A DNA stretch of 64,000 nucleotides, taken from NCBI GenBank assembly GCA_963752495.1, contig CAVVYJ010000002.1, forward strand, positions 310,001 through 374,000, in the 5' to 3' direction. Every line of letters begins with the position of its first letter. The first letter of the stretch is position 1. The notes beneath the pieces are model-generated. The model saw only the letters and a list, made by a program, of their open reading frames with translations, did no database searches and had not been told where the DNA came from. Positions 35,527 to 45,646 of this stretch are shown here, one piece after another. A program made the position numbers and the translations under genes. This DNA comes from CAVVYJ01 sp963752495. GTDB lineage: Bacteria; Pseudomonadota; Gammaproteobacteria; Burkholderiales; Methylophilaceae.

Positions 35527-35706
35527 TTAGTTACGTTGATAAAGATTATCAATCGCCATTTCGTCTTTGTCATCTAGCAAGTCATTATCATATTCAGATA
35601 CCTTTACCCGGCTTTTTATCACTTGTTCGTAACTGGGCTTGTATTCTGCAATGATGTAATCTAGTCCTGAATCACGCTTAAACAATTTTTCAATCAAACT
35701 TTTCAT
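35527..35706 (-). CDS. small hypothetical protein
   Basis: A 59-codon ORF on the minus strand starts MKSLIEKLFKRDSGLDYIIA and is charged throughout, with an acidic centre (DNDLLDDKDE). GGGAG lies about 10 nt upstream of the ATG, a credible ribosome binding site. I recognise no family. It lies in the 381-nt gap between the ybdD-like gene and lgt; the remaining AT-rich 180 nt (35707-35888) shows only a weak promoter candidate. Confidence 0.5.
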   Translation of the reverse strand: MKSLIEKLFKRDSGLDYIIAEYKPSYEQVIKSRVKVSEYDNDLLDDKDEMAIDNLYQRN

Positions 35707-35802
35707 TTTTTATAGCTCCCGAATGGTTATAACAAGGTATAAGCAATCGGTATGCCAGCAAAGTTAGGCGAAAAAAGTTGGATTAATTAGAGCATCTTAT
35801 TG

Positions 35803-35830
35803 ATTATATGGATTTATTTTTTTTGGTGAA
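35803..35830 (-). promoter_or_regulatory. candidate promoter for the small ORF
   Basis: On the minus strand TTCACC (35830-35825), a 16-nt A-rich spacer and a perfect TATAAT (35808-35803) lie about 100 nt upstream of the 59-codon ORF. The region is very AT-rich, so chance matches are likely. Confidence 0.35.
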
Positions 35831-35888
35831 AATTGAGTAGAGTTAAAGGTGTTGTAAATTTGCTAGTGACGTTGTAATTTCGACATTA

Positions 35889-36681
35889 TTACTTTGATTC
35901 AAAGCGTTTTTGGTAGGCCTTATGTAGCATCCAAAACCCGACCACAATCATCGGTAAACTCAGCCATTGCCCCATACTAAAACCTAGCTGTAACAATCCT
36001 AAATAATCATCTGGTTCACGCGTAAATTCCACTAAAAACCTGAAGGTTCCGTAGCCGATTAAAAACAAGGCAGAGATTGCGCCTACTGGCCTTTGTTTGC
36101 GTGAAAACCACCATAAAATACAAAATAAAAGTATGCCCTCCAAGGCAAACTCATAGAGTTGCGAGGGGTGGCGCGCAACATTGTCCACCTGTGGAAAAAT
36201 CATGCCAAAGTCTAGCATTGGTTGGGCGTCCCCATAGTTCACCATTAATAAAGTTTCCCATACGGCCCGCGCCTAATCCAATTGGAACAAGTGGCGCAAC
36301 AAAATCCATGGCTCTTAACCAAGGCTGAGGATATTTTTTGTTCAGGAAAAACATAGCCACTAAAACGCCTAAAAAACCGCCATGGAAACTCATGCCACCT
36401 TGCCAAACTTTAAAAATATCCAGCGGGTGCTGTAGATAGCTGGAAAATTGATAAAACAAAATAAAACCTAGACGTCCTCCGATAATTACGCCAAGTGCGC
36501 CATAAAATAAGGCATCATCAAGCATTTGCGTGTTCCAGCCAAACCATGGTTTGTGCTTAATTTGATACTTGCCTAGCACCAGAAAAGTAATAAATCCAAT
36601 AAGATACATTAGACCATACCAATGAATGCCGAAAGAACCTAGATGGATGGCAACAGGATCGAACTGTGGATGAGTGAACAT
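35889..36681 (-). CDS. lgt: prolipoprotein diacylglyceryl transferase (frameshifted in this sequence)
   Basis: Transfers diacylglycerol from phosphatidylglycerol to the lipobox Cys of prelipoproteins at the inner membrane; essential in most Gram-negatives. It begins MFTHPQFDPVAIHLGSFGIHWYG; a further 11 in-frame residues upstream are unlikely. The Lgt signature GRMGNFINGELWGRPT is present near residue 145. The frame then shifts at about 36216-36231 (one extra base, or two missing), and the continuation MLDFGMIFPQVDNVARHPSQLYE is read in another frame to 35889. Removing one base gives 263 residues, a normal length. Multiple membrane helices are seen. A sequence error is the likely cause. Confidence 0.92.
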
Positions 36682-36737
36682 AATGGCGAATTTTGACAAA
36701 TATTTTAAGAGCACACTAGTTTACTTGTTTATTTGAT

Positions 36738-36766
36738 TTGTAGTTGTAGATTTTAAGCTGTACTAT
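36738..36766 (+). promoter_or_regulatory. promoter of the PAS-GGDEF-EAL gene
   Basis: TTGTAG (36738-36743), a 17-nt spacer and TACTAT (36761-36766) lie in the lgt to GGDEF-EAL gap and direct transcription rightwards, with a predicted start about 30 nt before the ATG at 36802. Confidence 0.5.
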
Positions 36767-36801
36767 TCAGTGCCGATATGTATTTTTAATTAACAAGATG
36801 A

Positions 36802-38946
36802 ATGTTACGTATGGGGTATTACTTGAAAATAAAAAAAACAAATTTATCCTTAGTAAGTTCGGATACTAAAAATTTAGATAGCGAAGAGTTAAAACGCAGG
36901 GAACATTATCAGAGAGCATTGCTTGATAATTTCCCTTTTATGGTTTGGTTAAAAGATAAGGAAAGCCGATTTTTAGCAAATAACTCAATTTTCGCCCAGG
37001 TTGCTGGTGTTAAGGACGTTAAAGAGTTAGAAGGAAAAACAGATTTCGATTTTTTCCCAGAAGATTTGGCGAAGAGCTTATGTTGAAGGTGATTTAGAGG
37101 TTTTAAAGACGGGAAAATCAATCACAACTATTGATTTAATCAAGACGAAGTAACGGCGAAGATTACTGGGCTGAAACTTACAAATCTCCAGTTACGATTA
37201 ACGGCGAGGTGATTGGTACTGTTGGTTTTGCGCGCGATATCACCGAACATAAGAAACTACTCTCAGAAATTGCCAAAAAAGAGCTTGAGTATACTTCGCT
37301 CGTCAATAATCTCCCGCTATCGATTGTTCGATACGACCTTAATTGCAGGCGTGAGTTTGCAAACGTCAGCCAACGCGATTTTTTAAGCGAAGACATACAG
37401 AGTTTAGTTGGTAAAACACCACTTGAGTTGTGGAACCCGAATATTAAAAATATGACGGGTGAGCAATTTCAGAACAAAATTATTAGAAGTGATGCAGACG
37501 GGAAATTCTCAGACTTTCGAAATGCAATGTGAGGCTAATGGCTCTACTTATATCAGTATGGTGAGTTTGGTGGCGGAACTTGATAGAGACAATCAGGTTA
37601 TTGGTGCGTTGGCCTTGGCGAGTGATATCACTGAAATGAGCCAGTACCGTCAAAGTCTGGAGCATCTTGCTTACCATGATCCTCTAACCTCTCTACCAAA
37701 TCGTACTTTACTCAATCAGCGTTTGCAGTACGCAATTCAGCATGCTGCAAAACACAAAAATAATTTCGGGTTGCTGTTTATTGATCTGGATTATTTTAAG
37801 TCTATCAATGATACATTGGGTCATACTGTAGGCGATGAGTTGCTGGTTGAGGCGGCAAAGCGAATATCTGCTTGTGTTCGTAGTGATGATTTGGTGGCAC
37901 GTATTGGCGGTGATGAATTTGCCATATTGGCTTTAGATATCAATCATGATTATGACTTGGCTGGATTAGCAGCAAAAATCTCAAAAAAACTGGCAGAGCC
38001 TTTTAATGTTGAAGAAATCAGTTTTTTTGTAACAGTGAGTACGGGCATTGCTTGCTATCCAAATGATAGCGACAATATCGATGACTTGATGAAATATGCA
38101 GATACGGCCATGTATCAGGCTAAAAAGCAGGGCCGTAATAATTATCAGTTTTATACGCCAGAGCTGACTCAAAATGTGATTGAGCACCTCGCAATTGCTA
38201 CCGCACTGAGATATGCGATTAAAAAGAACGAATTGTCACTGCACTATCAGCCTAAAGTTTGTATAGAGTCGGGCAATATTCTTGGCGCAGAAGCGCTTTT
38301 ACGCTGGAATGGCAAAGTGCTCGGGCATGTGTCGCCGGATAAATTTATCCCGATTGCAGAAGAAAGTGGTTTGATTATTGAGATTGGTGATTGGGTATTG
38401 CAACAAACGTGTGAGGCTGCGGTGCAAATAAATACAGGGAGAAAATCCCCGATAGTGATTGCGGCCAACATGTCCTCTAAGCAGTTCGTGGGTAACAATT
38501 TTATTGAGAATTTAAAGCGCTGTTTAGCTGAAACAGGTTGTCATCCTGAATGGCTCACTTTAGAAATTACTGAAAGTTTATTGTTGCAAGATAGTGATGA
38601 AGTCCTTGAAACGCTTACAGAAATTGACAGAATGGGGATTACGATTGCCATTGATGATTTTGGAACAGGCTATTCAGCGTTGGCCTATTTGAATAAATTT
38701 CCGATTAGCCAAGTAAAAATTGACCGTTCTTTCGTTAACCATATTTGTAGTCAGGAAAGTGCTGCGCTACTGGTTAAGGCGATTATCGCTATGGCGCAGA
38801 GTTTAAATAAAGAATTGGTGGCTGAAGGTATTGAAACACAAGAGCAGGCAACACTCATTAAGGAGTATGGCTGCAGCCAGGCGCAGGGCTATCTGTATAG
38901 CAAACCCATCCCATTCGCTGAATTTACACAACTATTGCATAAGTAA
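36802..38946 (+). CDS. PAS-PAS-GGDEF-EAL cyclic-di-GMP protein (three indels)
   Basis: Signal-transduction protein that makes and/or breaks cyclic-di-GMP. Order: PAS 1 (about residues 35-145), PAS 2 (about 155-275), GGDEF (about 285-445) with an intact RIGGDEFAIL active site preceded by an RSDD inhibitory site, and EAL (about 460-705) with AEALLRW, LEITESLL, DDFGTGYS and VAEGIET, so both active sites look complete. The frame is broken by single extra bases near 37072-37076, 37148-37151 and 37495-37505. Removing all three gives 713 residues without stops. No membrane segment is seen, so the protein is probably cytosolic. Sequencing error is favoured, but a non-essential gene like this could also be decaying. 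Confidence 0.85.
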
Positions 38947-39020
38947 TTTGTCCAAATATTGCTAATTTAACTCACGCTGAATAGTGTTAAAATAGCATCA
39001 TTATTTAGCTGGATTCACTC

Positions 39021-40872
39021 ATGCCACAGTATCGTTCTCGAACTACCACTCACGGTCGCAACATGGCAGGCGCGCGAGCCTTATGGCGTGCCACAGGCAT
39101 GAAAGATGGCGATTTTGATAAACCTATCATCGCCATTTCTAATTCGTTTACACAGTTTGTCCCTGGCCACGTGCATTTGCAAAACTTAGGTCAACTGGTT
39201 GCGCGCGAAATTGAACGTGCAGGCGGTGTTGCTAAAGAATTTAATACCATCGCAGTAGATGACGGTATTGCCATGGGTCATGGCGGCATGCTCTACAGCT
39301 TGCCTAGCCGCGATTTAATTGCGGATAGTGTGGAATATATGGTTAATGCACACTGCGCCGATGCATTGGTGTGCATCTCAAACTGCGACAAAATCACGCC
39401 AGGCATGCTGATGGCAGCCTTGCGTTTAAATATTCCTGTTGTGTTTGTTTCTGGCGGACCGATGGAAGCCGGTAAGGTTAATTGGCAGGGCGAATCACTT
39501 AAGCTCGATTTGGTAGATGCCATGGTGGCTGCTGCGGATAGCAAAGTATCCGATGAAAAGTCGGAAGCGATTGAGCGTTCGGCTTGTCCAACTTGCGGTA
39601 GCTGTTCGGGCATGTTTACAGCAAATTCCATGAACTGCTTAACCGAAGCGCTTGGGCTTAGCCTGCCCGGAAACGGCTCTACACTTGCCACGCATGGCGC
39701 GCGTAAACAATTATTTTTGCAAGCTGGGCGCTTGATAGTTGACCTTGCTAAACGTCATTATGAGCAAGATGATTATTCGGTTTTACCACGTAATATCGCA
39801 ACACAAAAAGCTTTTGAGAATGCCATGGCGTTGGATGTTGCCATGGGTGGTAGCACCAATACGGTATTGCATTTGCTCGCAGCCGCACATGAGGCTGGGC
39901 TAGATTTTACGATGGCGGATATTGATAAAATTTCTCGCAAAGTGCCCTGTGTGAGCAAGGTTGCGCCTGCTACTCAAAAATATCATATGGAAGATGTCCA
40001 TCGTGCTGGGGGCGTGATGGCGATTTTATCTGAGCTTAGTCGTGGTGGCTTGATTCATCGCGATATTCCTACCGTGCATTCGGCAACAATGGGTGAAGCG
40101 CTGGATAAATGGGACATCACAACAACCACTGATGAAGATGTGAAAAAGTTTTATCGTGCAGCACCTGGCGGCATTCCCACCACGATTGCGTTTTCACAGA
40201 GCATGTTGTGGCCAGAGCTGGATACTGATCGCGCAAAGGGCTGTATTCGTGATATCGCGCACGCCTATTGCAAGGATGGGGGCTTAGCGGTTTTATATGG
40301 CAACATTGCGCTGGATGGCTGCATTGTTAAAACGGCAGGCGTAGATGAGAGTATTTTAAAATTTACAGGGCGTGCACGCATTTTTGAATCACAAGACGCT
40401 GCAGTTGAGGGAATTCTTGCCGATAATATAGTGGCAGGTGATGTGGTGGTGATTCGTTATGAAGGGCCGCGTGGTGGTCCGGGTATGCAAGAGATGCTGT
40501 ATCCGACTTCGTATTTGAAGTCGAAGGATTTAGGTAAAGTGTGTGCCTTACTTACAGATGGACGTTTTTCTGGCGGTACATCAGGTTTGAGTATTGGTCA
40601 CGCTTCACCAGAAGCCGCAGAAGGTGGGGCAATTGGCTTGGTGGAAGAAGGTGATACGATAGAGATTGATATTCCAAATCGCACTATCCATTTGGCGATT
40701 ACAGATGAGGAAATGTCGCATCGGCGTGCAAAAATGGAAGCCAAAGGCAAAGCTGGCTTGGAAACCGGTAAATCGTGAGCGCGTAGTTTCGCCTGCCTTG
40801 CGTGCATATGCAGCAATGAGCACCAGTGCGGCTCGTGGCGCTGTGCGTGATGTAACTCAAATTGAACGTTAA
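39021..40872 (+). CDS. ilvD: dihydroxy-acid dehydratase (C-terminal frameshift)
   Basis: Fe-S dehydratase of the isoleucine/valine pathway, converting 2,3-dihydroxy acids to 2-keto acids. The iron-sulfur ligands are visible (SNCDKITPGM and CPTCGSCSGMFTANSMN), as are the conserved GGSTNTVLHL and GRFSGGTSGLSIGH. A spurious stop at 40778 comes from one extra T in the ggcttgg stretch at 40755-40761; the true ending (WKPVNRERVVSPALRAYA...) is read in the next frame to 40872. Corrected length is 616 residues, the same as E. coli IlvD. Confidence 0.95.
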
Positions 40873-40894
40873 AACTAATTAGAGAAGATAAGTA

Positions 40895-41827
40895 ATGGAT
40901 ATGGAAACTACAATGGCTAGCAACCTGCCAGTAACAACGAAGAAGTTAAAGCTTCATGCACATGTACTGCAAACTAAGGACGAAAATGGCTTGCAGTATC
41001 TGGAAATTGATAATCCATTGGCAACAGGAAAGATTGCTTTGCAAGGTGCGCATATTATTGATTGGCAGCCAAAATTTCTTACGAATCCAGTCTTATGGCT
41101 TTCTAGCAATGCCCGTTTTATGCAAGCACGTTCAATTCGCGGTGGTGTCCCCATTTGCTGGCCTTGGTTTGGTGCGCACCCAACGGATAGTACGTTTTGC
41201 CCGCATGGGTTTGCCCGCGTTATTCCTTGGCGTGTAATCGATGTCGATTCTACTGCGACAGGTGCTACGCGTATTATTCTTGAGATGATGGATACACCCG
41301 AAGCCCAGCGGCAGTTATCATATCCATATGCACTTACGGTTACTATCACGATTGGCAGAAGGTTGCGTATTGATATGTCTACAACCAATAAGGCAAACCA
41401 TCCATTTGTGATTGGCGAGGCATTTCACACCTATTTGAATATAAGTGATATCTCCAACGTTAAAATTACAGGTATGCAGGATTGTGTATATGCAGATAAG
41501 GTGCGCGATTATCAGCGTTATGTCGAACACGGTGCGCTGCATTTTGAAGGAGAGTTTGACCGCGTGTTTATAAATCATAGCAGTGATTGTTCAATACACG
41601 ACAAAGGCTATAACCGTATCATTCATGTTTCAAAATCTGGGAGCGACACAACGGTAGTGTGGAGCCCTGGGGCTGAAAAAGCAGCACAGATGGCTGATAT
41701 GGGAACGCCTGATGAGTGGCGTAAAATGGTCTGCGTTGAAACTACCAATGCACTGGATAATATGGTGGTGATTAATCCTGGCCGCACGCACGTGATTAGT
41801 GCTGAGTACTTTATCGAAACGATTTAG
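40895..41827 (+). CDS. D-hexose-6-phosphate epimerase (aldose 1-epimerase family, YeaD-like)
   Basis: A 310-residue beta-sandwich aldose-epimerase-like protein. The YeaD group is recognised by LQGAHIIDWQPK, RSIRGGVPICWPWFGAH, HGFARVIPW and the C-terminal MVCVETTNA. These enzymes interconvert alpha- and beta-anomers of glucose-6-phosphate. The conserved His residues of HGFAR and GEAFHTY and the Glu of CVE would form the active site. It stands between ilvD and the thioredoxin-domain gene and ends only 3 nt before the latter. Confidence 0.88.
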   Translation: MDMETTMASNLPVTTKKLKLHAHVLQTKDENGLQYLEIDNPLATGKIALQGAHIIDWQPKFLTNPVLWLSSNARFMQARSIRGGVPICWPWFGAHPTDSTFCPHGFARVIPWRVIDVDSTATGATRIILEMMDTPEAQRQLSYPYALTVTITIGRRLRIDMSTTNKANHPFVIGEAFHTYLNISDISNVKITGMQDCVYADKVRDYQRYVEHGALHFEGEFDRVFINHSSDCSIHDKGYNRIIHVSKSGSDTTVVWSPGAEKAAQMADMGTPDEWRKMVCVETTNALDNMVVINPGRTHVISAEYFIETI

Positions 41828-41830
41828 GTT

Positions 41831-43843
41831 ATGCCTAACCATCTTGTAGAAGAGACTAGTCCTTATCTTCTGCAACATGCTGACAATCCTGTGGAATGGT
41901 ATCCTTGGGGCGAGCAGGCGCTGACATTAGCCCGCGAACAAGATAAGCCGATTCTGCTTTCGATTGGCTATTCTGCCTGTCACTGGTGCCATGTGATGGC
42001 GCATGAATCTTTTGAAGATGCGCAAATCGCCACGCTAATGAACCAGCATTTCATCAATATCAAAGTAGACCGCGAAGAACGGCCAGATATCGACCAAATA
42101 TACCAAACTGCCCACAGCATGCTTTCACAACGTAGTGGTGGCTGGCCACTCACAGTCTTTTTAACGCCCAACCAAGAACCTTATTTTACTGGGACATATT
42201 TTCCTAAAACTGCGCGCTACCAGTTGCCTGGTTTTGGCGATTTGATTCCAAAGGTTGCCCGGTATTATCATGAGCGTAAAGATGATGTTGCGCTACAAAA
42301 CAGTCAACTGTTGGATGCTTTAGCGAGGACTATTCCAAAAGCTAGCAACCTCTTAGGCGCAAATGAAAGCACAATAAAGTTAGCATTCACTTCGCTCGAA
42401 AGTGCTTTTGATTTTGAAAATGGTGGCTTTGGAAGTGCACCAAAATTTCCTAATCCTTCGGACATCGCTTTACTTTTGCGTCAAGCCAAAGCAGGTAATC
42501 AACGTGCAGAAAGCATGGCTTTGCAAATGCTGGGTGCGATGGCAGATGGCGGTATTTATGACCAAATCGGTGGAGGTTTTTGTCGATACTCTGTAGATGA
42601 GCGCTGGAATATTCCACATTTTGAGAAAATGCTTTATGACAATGGCCAGCTACTATTTTTATACACTGATGCTTATCAATTAAGTAAAAACCCAAGATTT
42701 AAAAAGGTGGTGGAAGAAACCATAGACTGGCTCCAGCGCGAGATGCTGTCGCCAGCAGGAGCTTTTTACTCCTCACTAGATGCCGATTCTATGGATGCAC
42801 ATGGACATTCAGAGGAAGGTGCCTTTTACGTCTGGCAGCCAGATGAAATCAAAGCCTTGCTGTCTCCTGAAGAGTTTGCAGTTGCAAGTAGTTGTTATGG
42901 ATTTGATCATGCGGCTAACTTTGAAGGCATGGCTTGGCACCCTTATTTTGCAAGGGTGCCAGAACAGTCAGAATTTGAGACTTTGTATGCTGTGCGAGAT
43001 AAGCTTTATAAAGCACGCGAAAAAAGACCGCATCCTGGCTGCGACGATAAAATTTTAACAAGTTGGAATGCACTGATTATTAAAGGTCTTGCACGGGCAG
43101 GGCGTGTTTTTTCACGTCCTGACTGGACTTTACTTGCACAAAATGCGGTTGATTTTATTAAGAATTCGCTTTGGCAAAATAATCGACTACTTGCGACGTG
43201 TAAAGTTGGACAGGCAGCACACTTAAATGCATATTTGGATGATTATGCATTTTTGCTGGATGCCCTGATTGAGCTGTTGCAAACCGAGTATCGCCCCCAA
43301 GATATGGTATTTGCAGAGGACTTAGCCGAGGCGTTGTTAGAAAATTTTGAGGCGGATGATGGCGGTTTTTATTTTACCAGTCACTCGCATGAGCGCCTTA
43401 TTTGTCGACCTAAGAGCGCATATGACAACGCGACACCAAGTGGAAATGGCATTGCTGCAGTTGCTTTGCAGAGATTGGGGCATATACTTGGCGAGCCGCG
43501 CTACATGCAAAGTGCAGAACGTGCATTAAAGGCCTTTGATACTAGCTTAGCCAGTAACCCTGCCGCATGTGCTAATTTATGCCAGACATTGAGTGAGTTT
43601 TTAGTTCCACCGACCGTGGTGATTTTGCGTGGTCAAGCTAAGCAATTAGCAATTTGGCGCGAAGCCTTGCAACAACATTATTTGCCACATCATCTGATAT
43701 TTTACCTTGATGAAAAAATATCGGAATTACCCCCATCGCTAGATAGAACTTTAGAATCTGATGTCAACGCATGGGTATGTAAAGGCGTTACATGTTCACC
43801 GAGTACGAATAATTTGCAGCAACTGATTAAAAACCTACAGTAG
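41831..43843 (+). CDS. thioredoxin-domain protein, YyaL/SSP411 family (DUF255)
   Basis: A 670-residue protein with an N-terminal thioredoxin-fold DUF255 domain (LVEETSPYLLQHADNPVEWYPW, then the CxxC site SACHWCHVMAHESF near residue 50) and a long alpha/alpha-toroid of the six-hairpin glycosidase type (about 180-600; e.g. GGIYDQIGGGFCRYSVDERWN, IPHFEKMLYDN). The biochemical role is not established in bacteria. Start MPNHLVEETS is typical. It probably forms an operon with the epimerase. Confidence 0.9.
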   Translation: MPNHLVEETSPYLLQHADNPVEWYPWGEQALTLAREQDKPILLSIGYSACHWCHVMAHESFEDAQIATLMNQHFINIKVDREERPDIDQIYQTAHSMLSQRSGGWPLTVFLTPNQEPYFTGTYFPKTARYQLPGFGDLIPKVARYYHERKDDVALQNSQLLDALARTIPKASNLLGANESTIKLAFTSLESAFDFENGGFGSAPKFPNPSDIALLLRQAKAGNQRAESMALQMLGAMADGGIYDQIGGGFCRYSVDERWNIPHFEKMLYDNGQLLFLYTDAYQLSKNPRFKKVVEETIDWLQREMLSPAGAFYSSLDADSMDAHGHSEEGAFYVWQPDEIKALLSPEEFAVASSCYGFDHAANFEGMAWHPYFARVPEQSEFETLYAVRDKLYKAREKRPHPGCDDKILTSWNALIIKGLARAGRVFSRPDWTLLAQNAVDFIKNSLWQNNRLLATCKVGQAAHLNAYLDDYAFLLDALIELLQTEYRPQDMVFAEDLAEALLENFEADDGGFYFTSHSHERLICRPKSAYDNATPSGNGIAAVALQRLGHILGEPRYMQSAERALKAFDTSLASNPAACANLCQTLSEFLVPPTVVILRGQAKQLAIWREALQQHYLPHHLIFYLDEKISELPPSLDRTLESDVNAWVCKGVTCSPSTNNLQQLIKNLQ

Positions 43844-43925
43844 CTATTGGTACAATCCGTAATTGTAGGTATCATATACGTTGCAGATTTGCAGTGGTTT
43901 TATTATAAGAATTCAAGGAGATAGC

Positions 43926-44237
43926 ATGAAAGCATTATTGTTGATGGTAGTAACCGCTGGTTCATTGATGTTGGCTACTCAAGCCAGCGCGAATCAAGCT
44001 TTGGCACAAAAAAGCGGCTGTATGGCTTGCCATAGCGTAGATAAAAAAGTTTTAGGACCAGCTTATAAAGATGTTGCAGCTAAGTACAAAGGCGATGCAG
44101 GCGCTGAAGCTAAATTAGTTGCTAAAGTTAAAGCGGGTGGTAGTGGTGTTTGGGGACCTATGCCAATGCCAGCAAACAGCCCACAAGTAAAAGACGATGA
44201 CATTAAAACAATCGTAAAATGGGTTCTTTCTCTGTAA
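43926..44237 (+). CDS. small class I cytochrome c (c551/c552 type)
   Basis: Periplasmic electron carrier. It starts at ATG 43926 behind AAGGAGATAGC; a longer in-frame reading to 43881 lacks support. A signal peptide (residues 1-22, ending TQASA) is followed by the haem-binding CMACH at 32-36 and the axial Met in WGPMPMPAN near residue 80. Mature size is about 81 residues, like c551-type cytochromes. In methylotrophs such proteins may accept electrons from periplasmic dehydrogenases, but the partner here is unknown. Confidence 0.93.
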   Translation: MKALLLMVVTAGSLMLATQASANQALAQKSGCMACHSVDKKVLGPAYKDVAAKYKGDAGAEAKLVAKVKAGGSGVWGPMPMPANSPQVKDDDIKTIVKWVLSL

Positions 44238-44254
44238 GTTAGAGTTAAGTAGTT

Positions 44255-44285
44255 AAAAAAGCCAGCAAGTTGCTGGCTTTTTTGT
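44255..44285. terminator. convergent terminator (cytochrome c / NSS transporter)
   Basis: Six A, GCCAGCAA, 2-nt loop, TTGCTGGC and a six-base T-run, 17 nt after the cytochrome stop. Symmetric A- and T-runs also allow it to end the minus-strand transporter transcript; the transporter stop codon lies at its edge. Confidence 0.88.
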
Positions 44286-45646
44286 TACTTAACTAGACCA
44301 AACAAGTATAGAAATACGGCTAATATAGCAATTGGTGCAATAATGTTATTGGTCATGCGCCAACATTTAAAGCCGAAATCTTTCAAATCCAACTCCTCTT
44401 GCACATGATTGGTTTTCATCACGTAGCCGGCAAATATTGCCATCATTAAACCACCTAGCGGTAACAGAATCGTAGAGGTAAGTTTATCCAGCGTCTCAAA
44501 AATATTGAGTCCAAACACAATTTTGATATCGCCCCAATCGTTAAATGACATTACGACAGTGATACCAAGCAACCAAGTCGCAATACCAATAATGAGCGCG
44601 GATTGCATGCGTGTAATCTGTGTGTTTTCTGTTATCCAGGCAATGGCGGGCTCAACCAATGATATAGCGGATGTCCATGCCGCAAATGCGACGAGCAGAA
44701 AAAATAAAATACCGATGATGCTACCGCCAGGCATGTGGCCGAAAGCTATTGGCAGGGTCTGAAAAATCAGGCCAGGGCCTGCTGCTGGTTCTAATTGATT
44801 CGCAAAAACCAGCGAGTAAATTGCTAACCCAACCAGCAAACCCAGACAGGTGTCAGCAAGTGCAATATAGATGGTGGTGCGTGCAATAGACACATCGCGT
44901 TGCAGGTATGAGCCATATACCATGACAGCGCCCATACCTAAGCTTAACGAAAAAAAAGCATGACCAAGCGCTGAGAGTACAGCTACCGGGGTAATTTTAG
45001 AGAAGTCTGGTGCAAACATAAAATGACTGGAAGCTGCAAAATCGCCTACTGCCATGCTATAACCCAAGAGAATCAGCAAAATTACAAAAAGCGCTGGGAT
45101 GAGAATATTGTTAGCTCTTTCTAGTCCTTGATTTACGCCATGTGCGACAACGCCCATGGTGAGTAGCATAAACAGGCTGTGCCAAAACACGAGTGTGATG
45201 GGCGAGGCTAAAAGCGCATCAAAATTAGCTTTGGCATGCACGCCATCGATATTATGGAATGCATCTTGAATCGCGAACCAAATATAACTTAACACCCAGC
45301 CACCAATCACACTGTAAAAACCTAAAATGAGCAAGCCTGTAAGCATGCCCATGCCGCCAATGGCTCGCCAGTACTTACTTGCGGATGCCTCAATGGCAAG
45401 TGCCGCCATGCCGTCGTGCGGATTTTTTTGTGCGCGGCGACCTAGCAAAATCTCGGTCATCATGAGCGGGATACCCACAAAAAATATACAAGCGATAAAC
45501 ACCAAAACAAAAGCGCTGCCACCATTTACACCTATCATGTAAGGCAGTTTCCAAATATTGCCCAAGCCAATGGCAGAGCCTGCCGTGGCGAGCATGAATG
45601 TCCAGCGGTTTTTCCATGTAACTCTTTTATGTGCGTGTTGATTCAT
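44285..45646 (-). CDS. sodium-dependent transporter, NSS/SNF family
   Basis: Secondary transporter of the neurotransmitter:sodium symporter family (LeuT fold). It has 453 residues and about 11-12 helices. The TM1 signature RWTFMLATAGSAIGLGNIWKLPY is clear, with Na+- and substrate-site residues in the unwound region (GSAIGLGN). Bacterial members import amino acids; the substrate here cannot be told from sequence. Its ATG overlaps the stop of the AGCS gene upstream (TAATG), so the two are translationally coupled. Confidence 0.92.
   Translation of the reverse strand: MNQHAHKRVTWKNRWTFMLATAGSAIGLGNIWKLPYMIGVNGGSAFVLVFIACIFFVGIPLMMTEILLGRRAQKNPHDGMAALAIEASASKYWRAIGGMGMLTGLLILGFYSVIGGWVLSYIWFAIQDAFHNIDGVHAKANFDALLASPITLVFWHSLFMLLTMGVVAHGVNQGLERANNILIPALFVILLILLGYSMAVGDFAASSHFMFAPDFSKITPVAVLSALGHAFFSLSLGMGAVMVYGSYLQRDVSIARTTIYIALADTCLGLLVGLAIYSLVFANQLEPAAGPGLIFQTLPIAFGHMPGGSIIGILFFLLVAFAAWTSAISLVEPAIAWITENTQITRMQSALIIGIATWLLGITVVMSFNDWGDIKIVFGLNIFETLDKLTSTILLPLGGLMMAIFAGYVMKTNHVQEELDLKDFGFKCWRMTNNIIAPIAILAVFLYLFGLVK

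Noticed and set aside
43881..43909. TTGCAG / TATAAG pair as promoter of the cytochrome c gene
   Set aside because: The start point would fall inside the ribosome binding site, leaving almost no leader, so I do not trust it.
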